A stretch of 38,130 nt of DNA, taken from Thermacetogenium sp. UBA5472 (lineage in GTDB: Bacteria; Bacillota; DSM-12270; Thermacetogeniales; Thermacetogeniaceae). Both the position numbers and the translations under genes were made by a program. Below are positions 31,472 through 38,130 of the stretch, piece by piece. The DNA is taken from the NCBI GenBank assembly GCA_002426495.1, contig DIQC01000065.1, positions 1 to 38,130 of the forward strand. The letters run 5' to 3'. The notes beneath the pieces are model-generated. The model searched no databases, was not told where the DNA came from, and was given only the letters and a program-made list of their open reading frames with translations. Numbering within the stretch: position 1 is the first letter of the stretch; every line of letters starts with the position of its first letter.

Positions 31472-33397
31472 GTGGCAATTATCAGCCAACCATATTTGGA
31501 GAATATACCTCGGGAAGATGCCCTCCGGCGTTATCTGGAGCGGCTGGAAGAGTTAAGTGCGTTAAATACGGGGGAGCCCGAGCGAATTCCTGTGGAACAG
31601 AGTTGCGGTAGGATCACAGCGCAGCCTGTTTTTGCCGCTGTTTCCTCCCCTCACTACCATGCTGCTGCCATGGACGGGATCGCTGTCAATTCGGTGGATA
31701 CCTTTGGGGCCTCAGAGACGACACCTCTGCGCCTCAAAATGAGGGAACAGGCTGTGATGGTGGATACTGGGGATACCCTTCCTAAAGGGTATAATGCAGT
31801 GGTCATGATCGAGGATGTTGACTTTCCCGAGGAAGGGTTTGTGGAGATTATCTCCACAGCGGTTCCCTGGCAGCATGTGCGGGTAGTTGGTGAGGATTTC
31901 ATTGAAACAGAGATGGTTTTGCCCTCTCACCAGAGGATCCGTCCCTATGATTTAGGGGGGCTGCTCACAGCGGGGTTGACAGAGGTAGATGTTTTTCCGA
32001 AAGTTCGCGTCGCTCTGCTACCTACGGGAACGGAGATCGTTGCTCCGGGAACCCCCTTAAAACCAGGTGATGTCATCGATTCCAACAGCCGTATTCTAGG
32101 AGGGCTTGTTGAAGAATGGGGAGGAATTCCGGTTTATGCTCCCTCTACCATTGATGATTATGATCTTTTGAAGGAAAGGATACTGGAATACCGGGACAAG
32201 GCCGATGTGCTGGCTGTTATTGCCGGCTCTTCCCACGGAAGAGAGGACTATACAGTACCCCTCTTTCGCCAACTGGGGGAAGTTTTTGTCCATGGAGTGG
32301 CTATCCGTCCGGGGAAACCAGTGAGTTTGGGAGCAGTAGGGGGAAAACCTGTGATCGGTGTGCCCGGTTACCCAGTTTCGGCGGCACTAGCCTTTGAGGT
32401 TTTCGCACGGCCTGTAATCTATCGCAAGAATGGGGTATCCCTTCCAGAGGATATCTATAAAAAGGCTTATGTGGGCAGAAAAACTGTTTCCAGTTTGGGA
32501 GCGGAGGAGTATATCAGGGTCCGGCTGGGGAAAGTTCGGGACAAGCTGATGGTTCAGTCGCTTCCCCGCGGGGCAGGTACTGTCACATCTTTAGTCCAGG
32601 CAGATGGAGTTATCTGCGTACCGCAGCACTCTGAGGGCTATCCGGCAGGTGCTGAGGTAGATGTACGCATTCTGCGGCCAGAAGGCATTCCCCGCACAAC
32701 TGTTGTAGTGGGGAGCCATGATTTAGTTTTGGATCATATAGCTGATCTGATCCAGCAAAAACGCCCCGGCTTTCGCCTTATTTCGTCGCATGTGGGAAGT
32801 ATGGGAGGGCTGACAGCATTGAGGCGTGGTGAAGCACACTTGGCGGGTACTCACCTGCTGGATGAAGAGACAGGGGAATATAATATCTCCTCTGTGAAGA
32901 GGGTTTTGGCTGGGCATAAGATGATTTTGGTCAACCTATCCTATCGCATCCAGGGGATGTTGGTGCTTCCTGGCAATCCCAAAGGGATCAAGAGCCTTCA
33001 AGATCTAGCTGGATCTGGTTTGCGATTTATCAATAGGCAACGGGGTTCGGGAACCCGCCTGCTGTTTGATCACCTTCTCAAGGAGGAGGGAATTGCCTCT
33101 TCAGCTGTACAGGGTTATGAGCGGGAGGAATACACCCATATGGCTGTGGCTGTTGCTGTGGCTTCGGGAAGTGCTGATGTGGGTCTGGGGATTCAGGCTG
33201 CTGCCTCTGCGCTGGGGCTTGATTTCCTACCTGTTGGTGAGGAGCGTTATGACCTGTGTATTCCAGCTGACTTATGGGATGAAAAGGAGGTCAGCCTGGT
33301 TCGCGAGATCCTTGATGGCTCCGATTTCCAACAGGTAGCAGGACAGCTGCAGGGGTACGATTTCCGTGACTGTGGAAAGATTATGGGAGAGACCTAA
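31472..33397 (+). CDS. MoeA fused to a periplasmic-binding-protein-like domain
   Basis: A 641-residue fusion. The first about 410 residues are MoeA (HYHAAAMDGIAVNS, LPTGTEIVAPGTPL, IAGSSHGREDYT, HGVAIRPGKPVSLG, GVPGYPVSAALAFE). The rest is a type 2 periplasmic-binding-protein (PBP_like) domain (SHDLVLDHIADLIQQ, SHVGSMGGLTALRRGEAH, NRQRGSGTRLLFDHLL). There is no signal peptide, so the binding domain is cytoplasmic and may bind molybdate, tungstate or the pterin. The GTG at 31472 lies eight bases after AGGGTGG; GTGs at 31460 and 31463 overlap that site. This is a known fusion in Firmicutes and archaea. Confidence 0.93.
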   Translation: MAIISQPYLENIPREDALRRYLERLEELSALNTGEPERIPVEQSCGRITAQPVFAAVSSPHYHAAAMDGIAVNSVDTFGASETTPLRLKMREQAVMVDTGDTLPKGYNAVVMIEDVDFPEEGFVEIISTAVPWQHVRVVGEDFIETEMVLPSHQRIRPYDLGGLLTAGLTEVDVFPKVRVALLPTGTEIVAPGTPLKPGDVIDSNSRILGGLVEEWGGIPVYAPSTIDDYDLLKERILEYRDKADVLAVIAGSSHGREDYTVPLFRQLGEVFVHGVAIRPGKPVSLGAVGGKPVIGVPGYPVSAALAFEVFARPVIYRKNGVSLPEDIYKKAYVGRKTVSSLGAEEYIRVRLGKVRDKLMVQSLPRGAGTVTSLVQADGVICVPQHSEGYPAGAEVDVRILRPEGIPRTTVVVGSHDLVLDHIADLIQQKRPGFRLISSHVGSMGGLTALRRGEAHLAGTHLLDEETGEYNISSVKRVLAGHKMILVNLSYRIQGMLVLPGNPKGIKSLQDLAGSGLRFINRQRGSGTRLLFDHLLKEEGIASSAVQGYEREEYTHMAVAVAVASGSADVGLGIQAAASALGLDFLPVGEERYDLCIPADLWDEKEVSLVREILDGSDFQQVAGQLQGYDFRDCGKIMGET

Positions 33398-33449
33398 AAG
33401 GCTGAGAAAGATAAAAGCTATAAGACCAGAAGACAGGAGTGGAGTAATT

Positions 33450-34430
33450 ATGGAGGATCGCTTCGGACGCCAGATCAAATACCTGAGAATATCCATTACC
33501 GATCGCTGCAACCTTCGTTGTGTTTACTGCATGCCTCCAGAGGGGATCACCTCCAAGCCGCGGGAGGAGATCCTGCGCATGGAGGAGATACTGCGGGTAG
33601 CAGAGGTAGCTCTGCAGTTGGGGATCACGAAGTTCAGGCTGACCGGTGGGGAACCCCTGCTGCGTAAAGATGTTATCCCCTTCATCAAGGCTTTGGCTAT
33701 AAGGCCTGAGGTGGAGGATGTTGCGATAACTACCAATGGCATCTTGCTGCCGCAGTTGGCAGAGCGGCTGAGGGATGCTGGGGTGAAGAGGCTCAATATC
33801 AGTATGGATACCCTTGATAAAGAAAAGTTCCACCAGATCACCAGAGGTGGTAACCTTAAACAGGTATGGGACGGACTGATCAAGACACTGGAGTTGGGGT
33901 TTGAACCGGTCAAGATCAATGCTGTCGCTCTCAGGGGTTTTAATGATGAGGAAGTAGTGAATTTTGCACGTTTGACCCTTGAATACCCCCTCCATGTACG
34001 TTTTATTGAATTAATGCCTATCGGCAGCAGCTGGGAGATGGCTGATAATTCCTTCATTTCCTGTGGAGAGGTTAAAAGCAAAGTCGAAAAAGTTTTGGGA
34101 GAGCTGCAGCCTGTGTCCGGGGTAAGGGGCAGCGGTCCCGCAGATAATTTTACAATCCCCGGGGCAAAGGGTAGCATCGGCTTCATCCATGCCATGAGCA
34201 ACCACTTCTGTGCTAGCTGCAATCGTTTGCGTTTGACAGCTGATGGGAAGCTGCGTCCCTGTCTGCATGACCAGCATGAGGTCAATCTGCAGAATGCTTT
34301 GAGGTCCGGTGCAGGGGATAAGGAACTACAGCAGCTTTTCCAGAAAGCTGTAGATCTGAAACCGGCAAATCATCATCTGGCAACTGGCGCTCCTGTAACA
34401 GGGCGGGGAATGTGCCAGATAGGGGGATAA
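33450..34430 (+). CDS. moaA: GTP 3',8-cyclase MoaA
   Basis: A 326-residue radical-SAM enzyme making 3',8-cyclo-GTP, the first step of pyranopterin synthesis. It has N-terminal CNLRCVYCMPPEG (SAM [4Fe-4S] cluster), RLTGGEPLLRKD, and C-terminal CASCNRLRLTADGKLRPCL (second cluster binding GTP), ending in the conserved GG needed for catalysis. The ATG at 33450 gives the standard N-terminus (MEDRFGRQIKYLRISITDRCN) with AGGAGTGGAG upstream; longer frames overlap the fused moeA. Confidence 0.96.
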   Translation: MEDRFGRQIKYLRISITDRCNLRCVYCMPPEGITSKPREEILRMEEILRVAEVALQLGITKFRLTGGEPLLRKDVIPFIKALAIRPEVEDVAITTNGILLPQLAERLRDAGVKRLNISMDTLDKEKFHQITRGGNLKQVWDGLIKTLELGFEPVKINAVALRGFNDEEVVNFARLTLEYPLHVRFIELMPIGSSWEMADNSFISCGEVKSKVEKVLGELQPVSGVRGSGPADNFTIPGAKGSIGFIHAMSNHFCASCNRLRLTADGKLRPCLHDQHEVNLQNALRSGAGDKELQQLFQKAVDLKPANHHLATGAPVTGRGMCQIGG

Positions 34431-34434
34431 TTAA

Positions 34435-34944
34435 ATGGAAGATTTCACTCATTTCGATGACCAAGGCCGAGCCAGGATGGTCGATGTGGGCATCAAGGAT
34501 ATCACCAAGAGAGTGGCTCGTGCCCGAGGTAAGGTTTATATGAATCCGGAGACACTGGAACTGATCAAAACAGGGGGCATAAAAAAAGGGAATGTGCTGG
34601 CTGTTGCCCAGGTGGCAGGAATTATGGCTGCCAAGAGAACCTTTGAACTGATTCCCATGTGCCATTCCCTTCTGCTGACCGGAATCGATCTGGATTTTCG
34701 CTATGATGATCAGCGCTTCGCTGTGGAGATTGAAGCTCAGATCAGCTGTCAAGGGAAAACCGGTGTGGAGATGGAGGCCCTAACTGCGGTGAGCACAGCT
34801 GCCTTGACCATTTATGACATGTGCAAAGCAGTTGACCGCAAAATGATTATCGGAGAGATTCGCCTGGTGGAAAAGTCAGGCGGCAAAAGCGGGCAATTTC
34901 GCAGGGAAGGTGAAAAAGATTGGGAGAGGGGTGATCACTCATGA
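34435..34944 (+). CDS. moaC: Cyclic pyranopterin monophosphate synthase MoaC
   Basis: A 169-residue MoaC converting 3',8-cyclo-GTP to cyclic pyranopterin monophosphate, usually as a hexamer. It shows MVDVGIKDITKRVARARG, IPMCHSLLLTG, KTGVEMEALTAVSTAALTIYDMCKAVD with the catalytic Asp/Lys region. The basic C-terminal tail is slightly longer than usual. The gene begins four bases after moaA and overlaps the next by an ATGA. Confidence 0.96.
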   Translation: MEDFTHFDDQGRARMVDVGIKDITKRVARARGKVYMNPETLELIKTGGIKKGNVLAVAQVAGIMAAKRTFELIPMCHSLLLTGIDLDFRYDDQRFAVEIEAQISCQGKTGVEMEALTAVSTAALTIYDMCKAVDRKMIIGEIRLVEKSGGKSGQFRREGEKDWERGDHS

Positions 34945-35432
34945 TCAAAGTTGCCATACTCACAGCAAGCGACAAAGGCTCACGCGGGGAACGAGAGGAC
35001 AGCAGTGCTCAGGTGATCAGAGAACTGGTTGCTGGGATCGACGCCCAAGTTGTAGCCTATGATGTGGTGCCTGATGAAAGAAAAGTATTGACGGATAAGC
35101 TCGTAGAGTATGCTGACCTGGTGCGGGTTGATCTCATTCTGACTACCGGTGGTACCGGTCTTGGGCCAAGGGATGTGACCCCTGAGGCAACCATGGATGT
35201 GGTGGAGCGTGTTATACCCGGAATCGCTGAGGCAATGCGTATCAAAGGGTTAGAAAAAACGCCTCATGCCATGATCTCCAGAGCTATAGCAGGCAGCCGC
35301 GGCCCGACTTTAATCATCAATCTGCCTGGCAGTCCCCGGGCTGTCCGGGAGAATCTGGAGGTTGTCTTGCCGGCTATTCCCCACGCCCTGGAAGTTCTAC
35401 AGGGACGAGGTGGAGAGTGTGCACGGCGATAA
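34941..35432 (+). CDS. Molybdopterin adenylyltransferase (MoaB/Mog family)
   Basis: A 163-residue MoaB/Mog-type protein that adenylates the pterin before metal insertion by MoeA. It has TTGGTGLGPRDVTPEAT (about 71-87) with the Mg-binding Asp, SRAIAGSRGPTLIINLPGSPRAV, and the C-terminal VLPAIPHALEVL. It is the last gene of the riboswitch-controlled operon. moaE is not found in the window. Confidence 0.94.
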   Translation: MIKVAILTASDKGSRGEREDSSAQVIRELVAGIDAQVVAYDVVPDERKVLTDKLVEYADLVRVDLILTTGGTGLGPRDVTPEATMDVVERVIPGIAEAMRIKGLEKTPHAMISRAIAGSRGPTLIINLPGSPRAVRENLEVVLPAIPHALEVLQGRGGECARR

Positions 35433-35958
35433 GCTTTCAACCATGCTATGTTTTTGGAAATGGCGGCTATTACTCATCTAGTTTTATATGTTTCCCTATT
35501 ATCGCATTGAGCCGGATATTGCCATAGGTATAACCTATTTTGTCAAATTTCGTAGCTATATTTTGAATAGATGATAACATATTTGCAGGATATTTAATGC
35601 CTAACTAGAATAGTAAAAGAGTAAGATAATATCAAACTAAACAAATTGCTTCTCTTTGTTATAGGACTTATCCCAATACATATAGCAACCAATTTTACTT
35701 TATCAAGCTCATGGTTAGCAATTTATGCCACCGGTGATAGGTGGGATAGATGTTAATATAAAAGCAGTGCTTAACTATGGTAAAAAGCCTTGAGCCGCAG
35801 CTATAGGTGCCGCTCAAAGCTCAAATGTAATCATGGGTTAAAGGTATAGTGTTGCGCTATATCTTTTTCGCTTGAAAGGGGGTTATAAATTTTAGTTATT
35901 CTAACTATGCCGTAATGTTTGTTTAGGCGCCTATTTTGTTCAGAGGGGGTGATATTGA
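35433..35958. other. Gene-free leader region upstream of hdrCBA
   Basis: A 526-base AT-rich gap with no convincing gene. It holds a hairpin at 35787-35820 (outer 9-bp stem with one mismatch, inner 3-bp stem) and, 25 bases further, a terminator-like hairpin at 35845-35861. The two together resemble a regulated leader, though no known aptamer was recognised. Confidence 0.5.
35845..35869 (+). terminator. Possible attenuator hairpin upstream of hdrC
   Basis: TATAGTG (35845-35851) pairs with CGCTATA (35855-35861) with one G-T pair, loop TTG, followed by TCTTTTTC. It lies 90 bases upstream of hdrC on the coding strand. Confidence 0.5.
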
Positions 35959-36522
35959 ATGCAAAGTATTGAGCTTACGGCAACTCATTCTGCAGCCAAG
36001 GATTGGGAGGAAAAGATGAAGGCAGATGGAGTTGACATCAGTGCTTGCTATCAGTGTGGCAAATGCACTGCCGGGTGTCCTATGGCCGAGTCCATGGATT
36101 ACACGACAAGGCAGGTTGTAAGGCTGCTGCAGATGGGATTAGTTGATGAGGCTTTGCGATCAAATTCTATCTGGTTCTGTTTGTCCTGTCAGACATGCAG
36201 TACGCGCTGCCCGAAGGATGTGGATCCTGCCAAAATGATGGAGGTGCTGCGCTGGGAGTCTCAAAAGCAAGGTGTTGCTGCTATGCCTAATGTTATTATC
36301 TTCCACAAGGCTTTTTTGGAGGCTGTGAAGAACAATGGCCGGCTATTTGAGGTGGAGATGACGATGAAGAATAACCTTCGCTCACGAGATCTGTTCAACA
36401 ATGTTGATTTGGGGCCAAAGATGATGTTCAAGGGAAAGCTGCAGATGCTGCCTCCAAGGATTGGAGATAACGGAGAAGTCAAGAAGCTCTTTGAGAGAGT
36501 ACGAGAAAGGAGGGGAGGTTAA
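35959..36522 (+). CDS. hdrC: Heterodisulfide reductase-like subunit C
   Basis: A 187-residue HdrC-type ferredoxin with two [4Fe-4S] motifs, CYQCGKCTAGCPM (about 30-42) and CLSCQTCSTRCPKDVD (about 73-88), separated by a helical linker (TTRQVVRLLQMG). It passes electrons between HdrA and HdrB. No membrane segments, so a soluble HdrABC is indicated. GAGGGGGTG precedes the ATG. It is two bases from hdrB. Confidence 0.94.
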   Translation: MQSIELTATHSAAKDWEEKMKADGVDISACYQCGKCTAGCPMAESMDYTTRQVVRLLQMGLVDEALRSNSIWFCLSCQTCSTRCPKDVDPAKMMEVLRWESQKQGVAAMPNVIIFHKAFLEAVKNNGRLFEVEMTMKNNLRSRDLFNNVDLGPKMMFKGKLQMLPPRIGDNGEVKKLFERVRERRGG

Positions 36523-36524
36523 GC

Positions 36525-37406
36525 ATGAAGATTGCTTATTACCCTGGTTGTTCACTAGAAACAACCGGTATCGAATTTCATCTTTCTACTGAATATTGTG
36601 CAAAGAAAGTTGATCTTGAACTATGGGAAATACCCAGTTGGAATTGCTGTGGCGCTAGTTCCGCTCATACACTGGATCATTTACTATCACTGGCTTTGCC
36701 TGCCCGTAATTTAGCCATAGCGGAAAAGGAAGGCCTGGATGTGGCTGTGCCTTGTGCAGCCTGTTACACCCACTTTAAAAATGTGGAAGCAGAGGTACGC
36801 CAGAATGAAGAAGTGCAGCAGGAAGTAGCCCAGGTCATCGATATGGATTACCATGCGACCAATAATACCAAGTCCATCCTGGAGGTTTTTGTCGATCAGG
36901 TTGGTTTGAATGCGATTGGGGCAGAAGTCAAAAAACCCTTAGAAGGTTTAAAGGTTGCTTGTTATTACGGGTGCTTTTTGGTGCGCCCGCCGAAATTGGG
37001 ACACTTTGACGATCGGACAGAAGATCCCCAGAGCATGGATGATCTTATTACAGCTTTGGGTGGTACTCCGGTAGAGTGGCCGCATAAAACTGAGTGCTGT
37101 GGTGCAGGGATGGTCACGCTATCTCCCGAAAACGGCCTACCATTATCTTATGAATTACTTCGCGCCGCCCAGCTATGTGGGGCGGATTGTATTGCGGCCG
37201 CTTGCCCAATGTGTCAGATGAATTTAGATCTTCGCCAGGAAGAAATCAAGAAAAAATACAAAGCAGATTTTAATTTGCCGATATATTACTTTACAGAATT
37301 AATGGCGCTCTCTTTTGGAGCTAGTCCCAAAGAGATCGGATTGCAAAAGCACTTTGTTGAATCGGTATCGCTGGTAGCGGAAATCGGCAGGAAAGAAACT
37401 GCGTAA
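36525..37406 (+). CDS. hdrB: Heterodisulfide reductase-like subunit B
   Basis: A 293-residue HdrB with two CCG domains. The first contains PGCSLE, NCCGASSAH and CAACYTHF; the second CYYGCFL, TECCGAGMV and CPMCQMNLDLRQ. In methanogen HdrB these bind two non-cubane [4Fe-4S] clusters that reduce a disulfide; here, as in other anaerobic bacteria, the true substrate is unknown. All motif cysteines are present. It lies between hdrC and hdrA with short spacers, and AGGGGAGG precedes the ATG. Confidence 0.95.
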   Translation: MKIAYYPGCSLETTGIEFHLSTEYCAKKVDLELWEIPSWNCCGASSAHTLDHLLSLALPARNLAIAEKEGLDVAVPCAACYTHFKNVEAEVRQNEEVQQEVAQVIDMDYHATNNTKSILEVFVDQVGLNAIGAEVKKPLEGLKVACYYGCFLVRPPKLGHFDDRTEDPQSMDDLITALGGTPVEWPHKTECCGAGMVTLSPENGLPLSYELLRAAQLCGADCIAAACPMCQMNLDLRQEEIKKKYKADFNLPIYYFTELMALSFGASPKEIGLQKHFVESVSLVAEIGRKETA

Positions 37407-37423
37407 AGGAGGTAAGGAGCCTG

Positions 37424-38130
37424 GTGAAACGAATAGGAGTTTTTATCTGCCACTGTGGTTCGAATATTGCCGCTTCAGTGGACTGCCATCGGGTAGCGGA
37501 AGAAGCTAAGAGTTTTCCACACGTAGCTTATTCCACAGATTATCAATATATGTGCTCTGAGCCTGGCCAGGAAATGATCAAAAATGCTGTAAAAGAGCAT
37601 AACCTGGACCGGATTGTAGTGGCTTCCTGCTCTCCGCGGATGCATGAGGATACCTTCCGCAAAGTTCTTGGAGATGCAGGCAGCAACCCTTATATGATGG
37701 TTATGACTAACCTCAGAGAGCAGGTTTCCTGGGTGCATAATAAGGAAAAAGATGCAGCCACACTGAAGGCTATCGATTTGGTTAGAGCGGCAGTGTACAA
37801 GGTGGCTAATGTTGTTCCTCTGAAAGAGGATTATATTCCCATTGAAAAGAAAGCCCTGGTTATCGGCGGTGGTATTGCAGGGATGCAGTCAGCTCTGGAT
37901 ATTGCTGATTGTGGTTACCAGGTGACACTTGTTGAAAAGGAGCCGACCATTGGTGGCAGGATGGCCCAGTTGGATAAGACATTCCCCACCCTTGATTGCT
38001 CGGCTTGAATTAGCACACCCAAGATGAGTGCTGTGGCACAGCACCCTAATATTACCTTAATGACATCTAGTGAAGTTGAGGAAGTTTCCGGTTATATCGG
38101 TAACTTTGATGTTAAAATACGGCAAAAGGC
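37424..38130 (+). CDS. hdrA: HdrA, predicted selenoprotein (partial at window end)
   Basis: The start of HdrA, the FAD subunit that can bifurcate electrons between ferredoxin and a disulfide-type acceptor. The N-terminal Fe-S domain (GVFICHCGSNIA, and the YMCSEPGQ and VASCSPRMHE segments) leads to the FAD Rossmann motif VIGGGIAGMQSALDIA and GGRMAQLDKTFPT. The frame then meets TGA at 38006-38008, directly after LDCSA. It continues without interruption to the window edge as ISTPKMSAVAQHPN and TLMTSSEVEEVSG, which is normal HdrA sequence. HdrA usually has Cys at this position (DCSAC-I-L-T-PKM). I therefore read TGA as selenocysteine (residue 195). A GTG start follows AAAGGAGG and GGTAAGGAG. Confidence 0.9.
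38009..38044 (+). promoter_or_regulatory. Bacterial SECIS-like hairpin in hdrA
   Basis: Downstream of the TGA, GTGCTGT (38028-38034) pairs perfectly with ACAGCAC (38038-38044) around the loop GGC. The loop begins 27 bases after the TGA and its first bases are G. Both points fit the bacterial SECIS model (apical loop about 16-37 bases after UGA, at least one G in the first two loop positions), the SelB binding signal. Confidence 0.8.

Noticed and set aside
38006..38008. True stop codon giving a 194-aa truncated HdrA
   Set aside because: Downstream sequence in the same frame is typical HdrA (ISTPKM and beyond), the TGA stands where HdrA has Cys, and a SECIS-like hairpin follows.

Overview
The window looks like the chromosome of a strictly anaerobic Gram-positive bacterium of the Peptococcaceae / Desulfotomaculales / Syntrophomonadales type. 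Evidence: low-to-medium GC, strong AAGGAGG ribosome binding sites, a PerR-type regulator, a DUF1540 protein, a LytR-CpsA-Psr protein, spore-type LysM repeats, a tungsten aldehyde:ferredoxin oxidoreductase (AOR), NuoEFG-like electron-transfer proteins, iron alcohol dehydrogenases and an HdrCBA set. This placement is inferred from gene content only.

Left part (1-15.3 kb), mixed housekeeping and mobile DNA. A two-component pair (minus strand) is followed by a Phd/ParE-type toxin-antitoxin pair whose toxin appears cut short by a 29-bp repeat. Next come a REP-associated (Y1, HUH) transposase with flanking copies of that repeat, perR, the tmRNA gene ssrA, a candidate structured RNA upstream of ssrA, and trkA-trkH for potassium uptake. 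A gene-poor 1.5 kb with repeated hairpin elements precedes an EEP-family hydrolase, a six-LysM protein, a YaiI/YqxD protein, a lipoprotein, an LCP protein, a ferredoxin and a DUF1540 peptide.

Middle part (15.5-28.8 kb), an apparent sigma-54 regulon for aldehyde/alcohol metabolism. Three near-consensus -24/-12 promoters (15703, 19971, 26134) precede three units: (i) a MoeB/ThiF-like E1 enzyme, a soluble GAF-PAS histidine kinase and an NtrC-type activator; (ii) a four-cluster ferredoxin, tungsten AOR and a MoaD-like protein, followed by NuoE-, NuoF- and NuoG-like proteins; (iii) an iron alcohol dehydrogenase, followed by a second one. The simplest reading is alcohol <-> aldehyde <-> acid interconversion, with AOR electrons passed through the ferredoxin subunit to an NAD(H)-reactive NuoEFG-like module, and with dedicated cofactor-maturation proteins encoded alongside.

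Right part (28.9-38.1 kb), cofactor synthesis and Hdr. larE is followed by a Moco/Tuco-type riboswitch with a terminator. This controls a pterin-cofactor operon: a 64-aa protein, moeA, a moeA fused to a periplasmic-binding-protein-like domain, moaA, moaC and mog/moaB. The window ends in hdrC-hdrB-hdrA. hdrA carries an in-frame TGA at 38006 exactly where HdrA normally has a conserved cysteine, followed at the right distance by a bacterial SECIS-like hairpin, so it is very probably a selenoprotein rather than a truncated gene.
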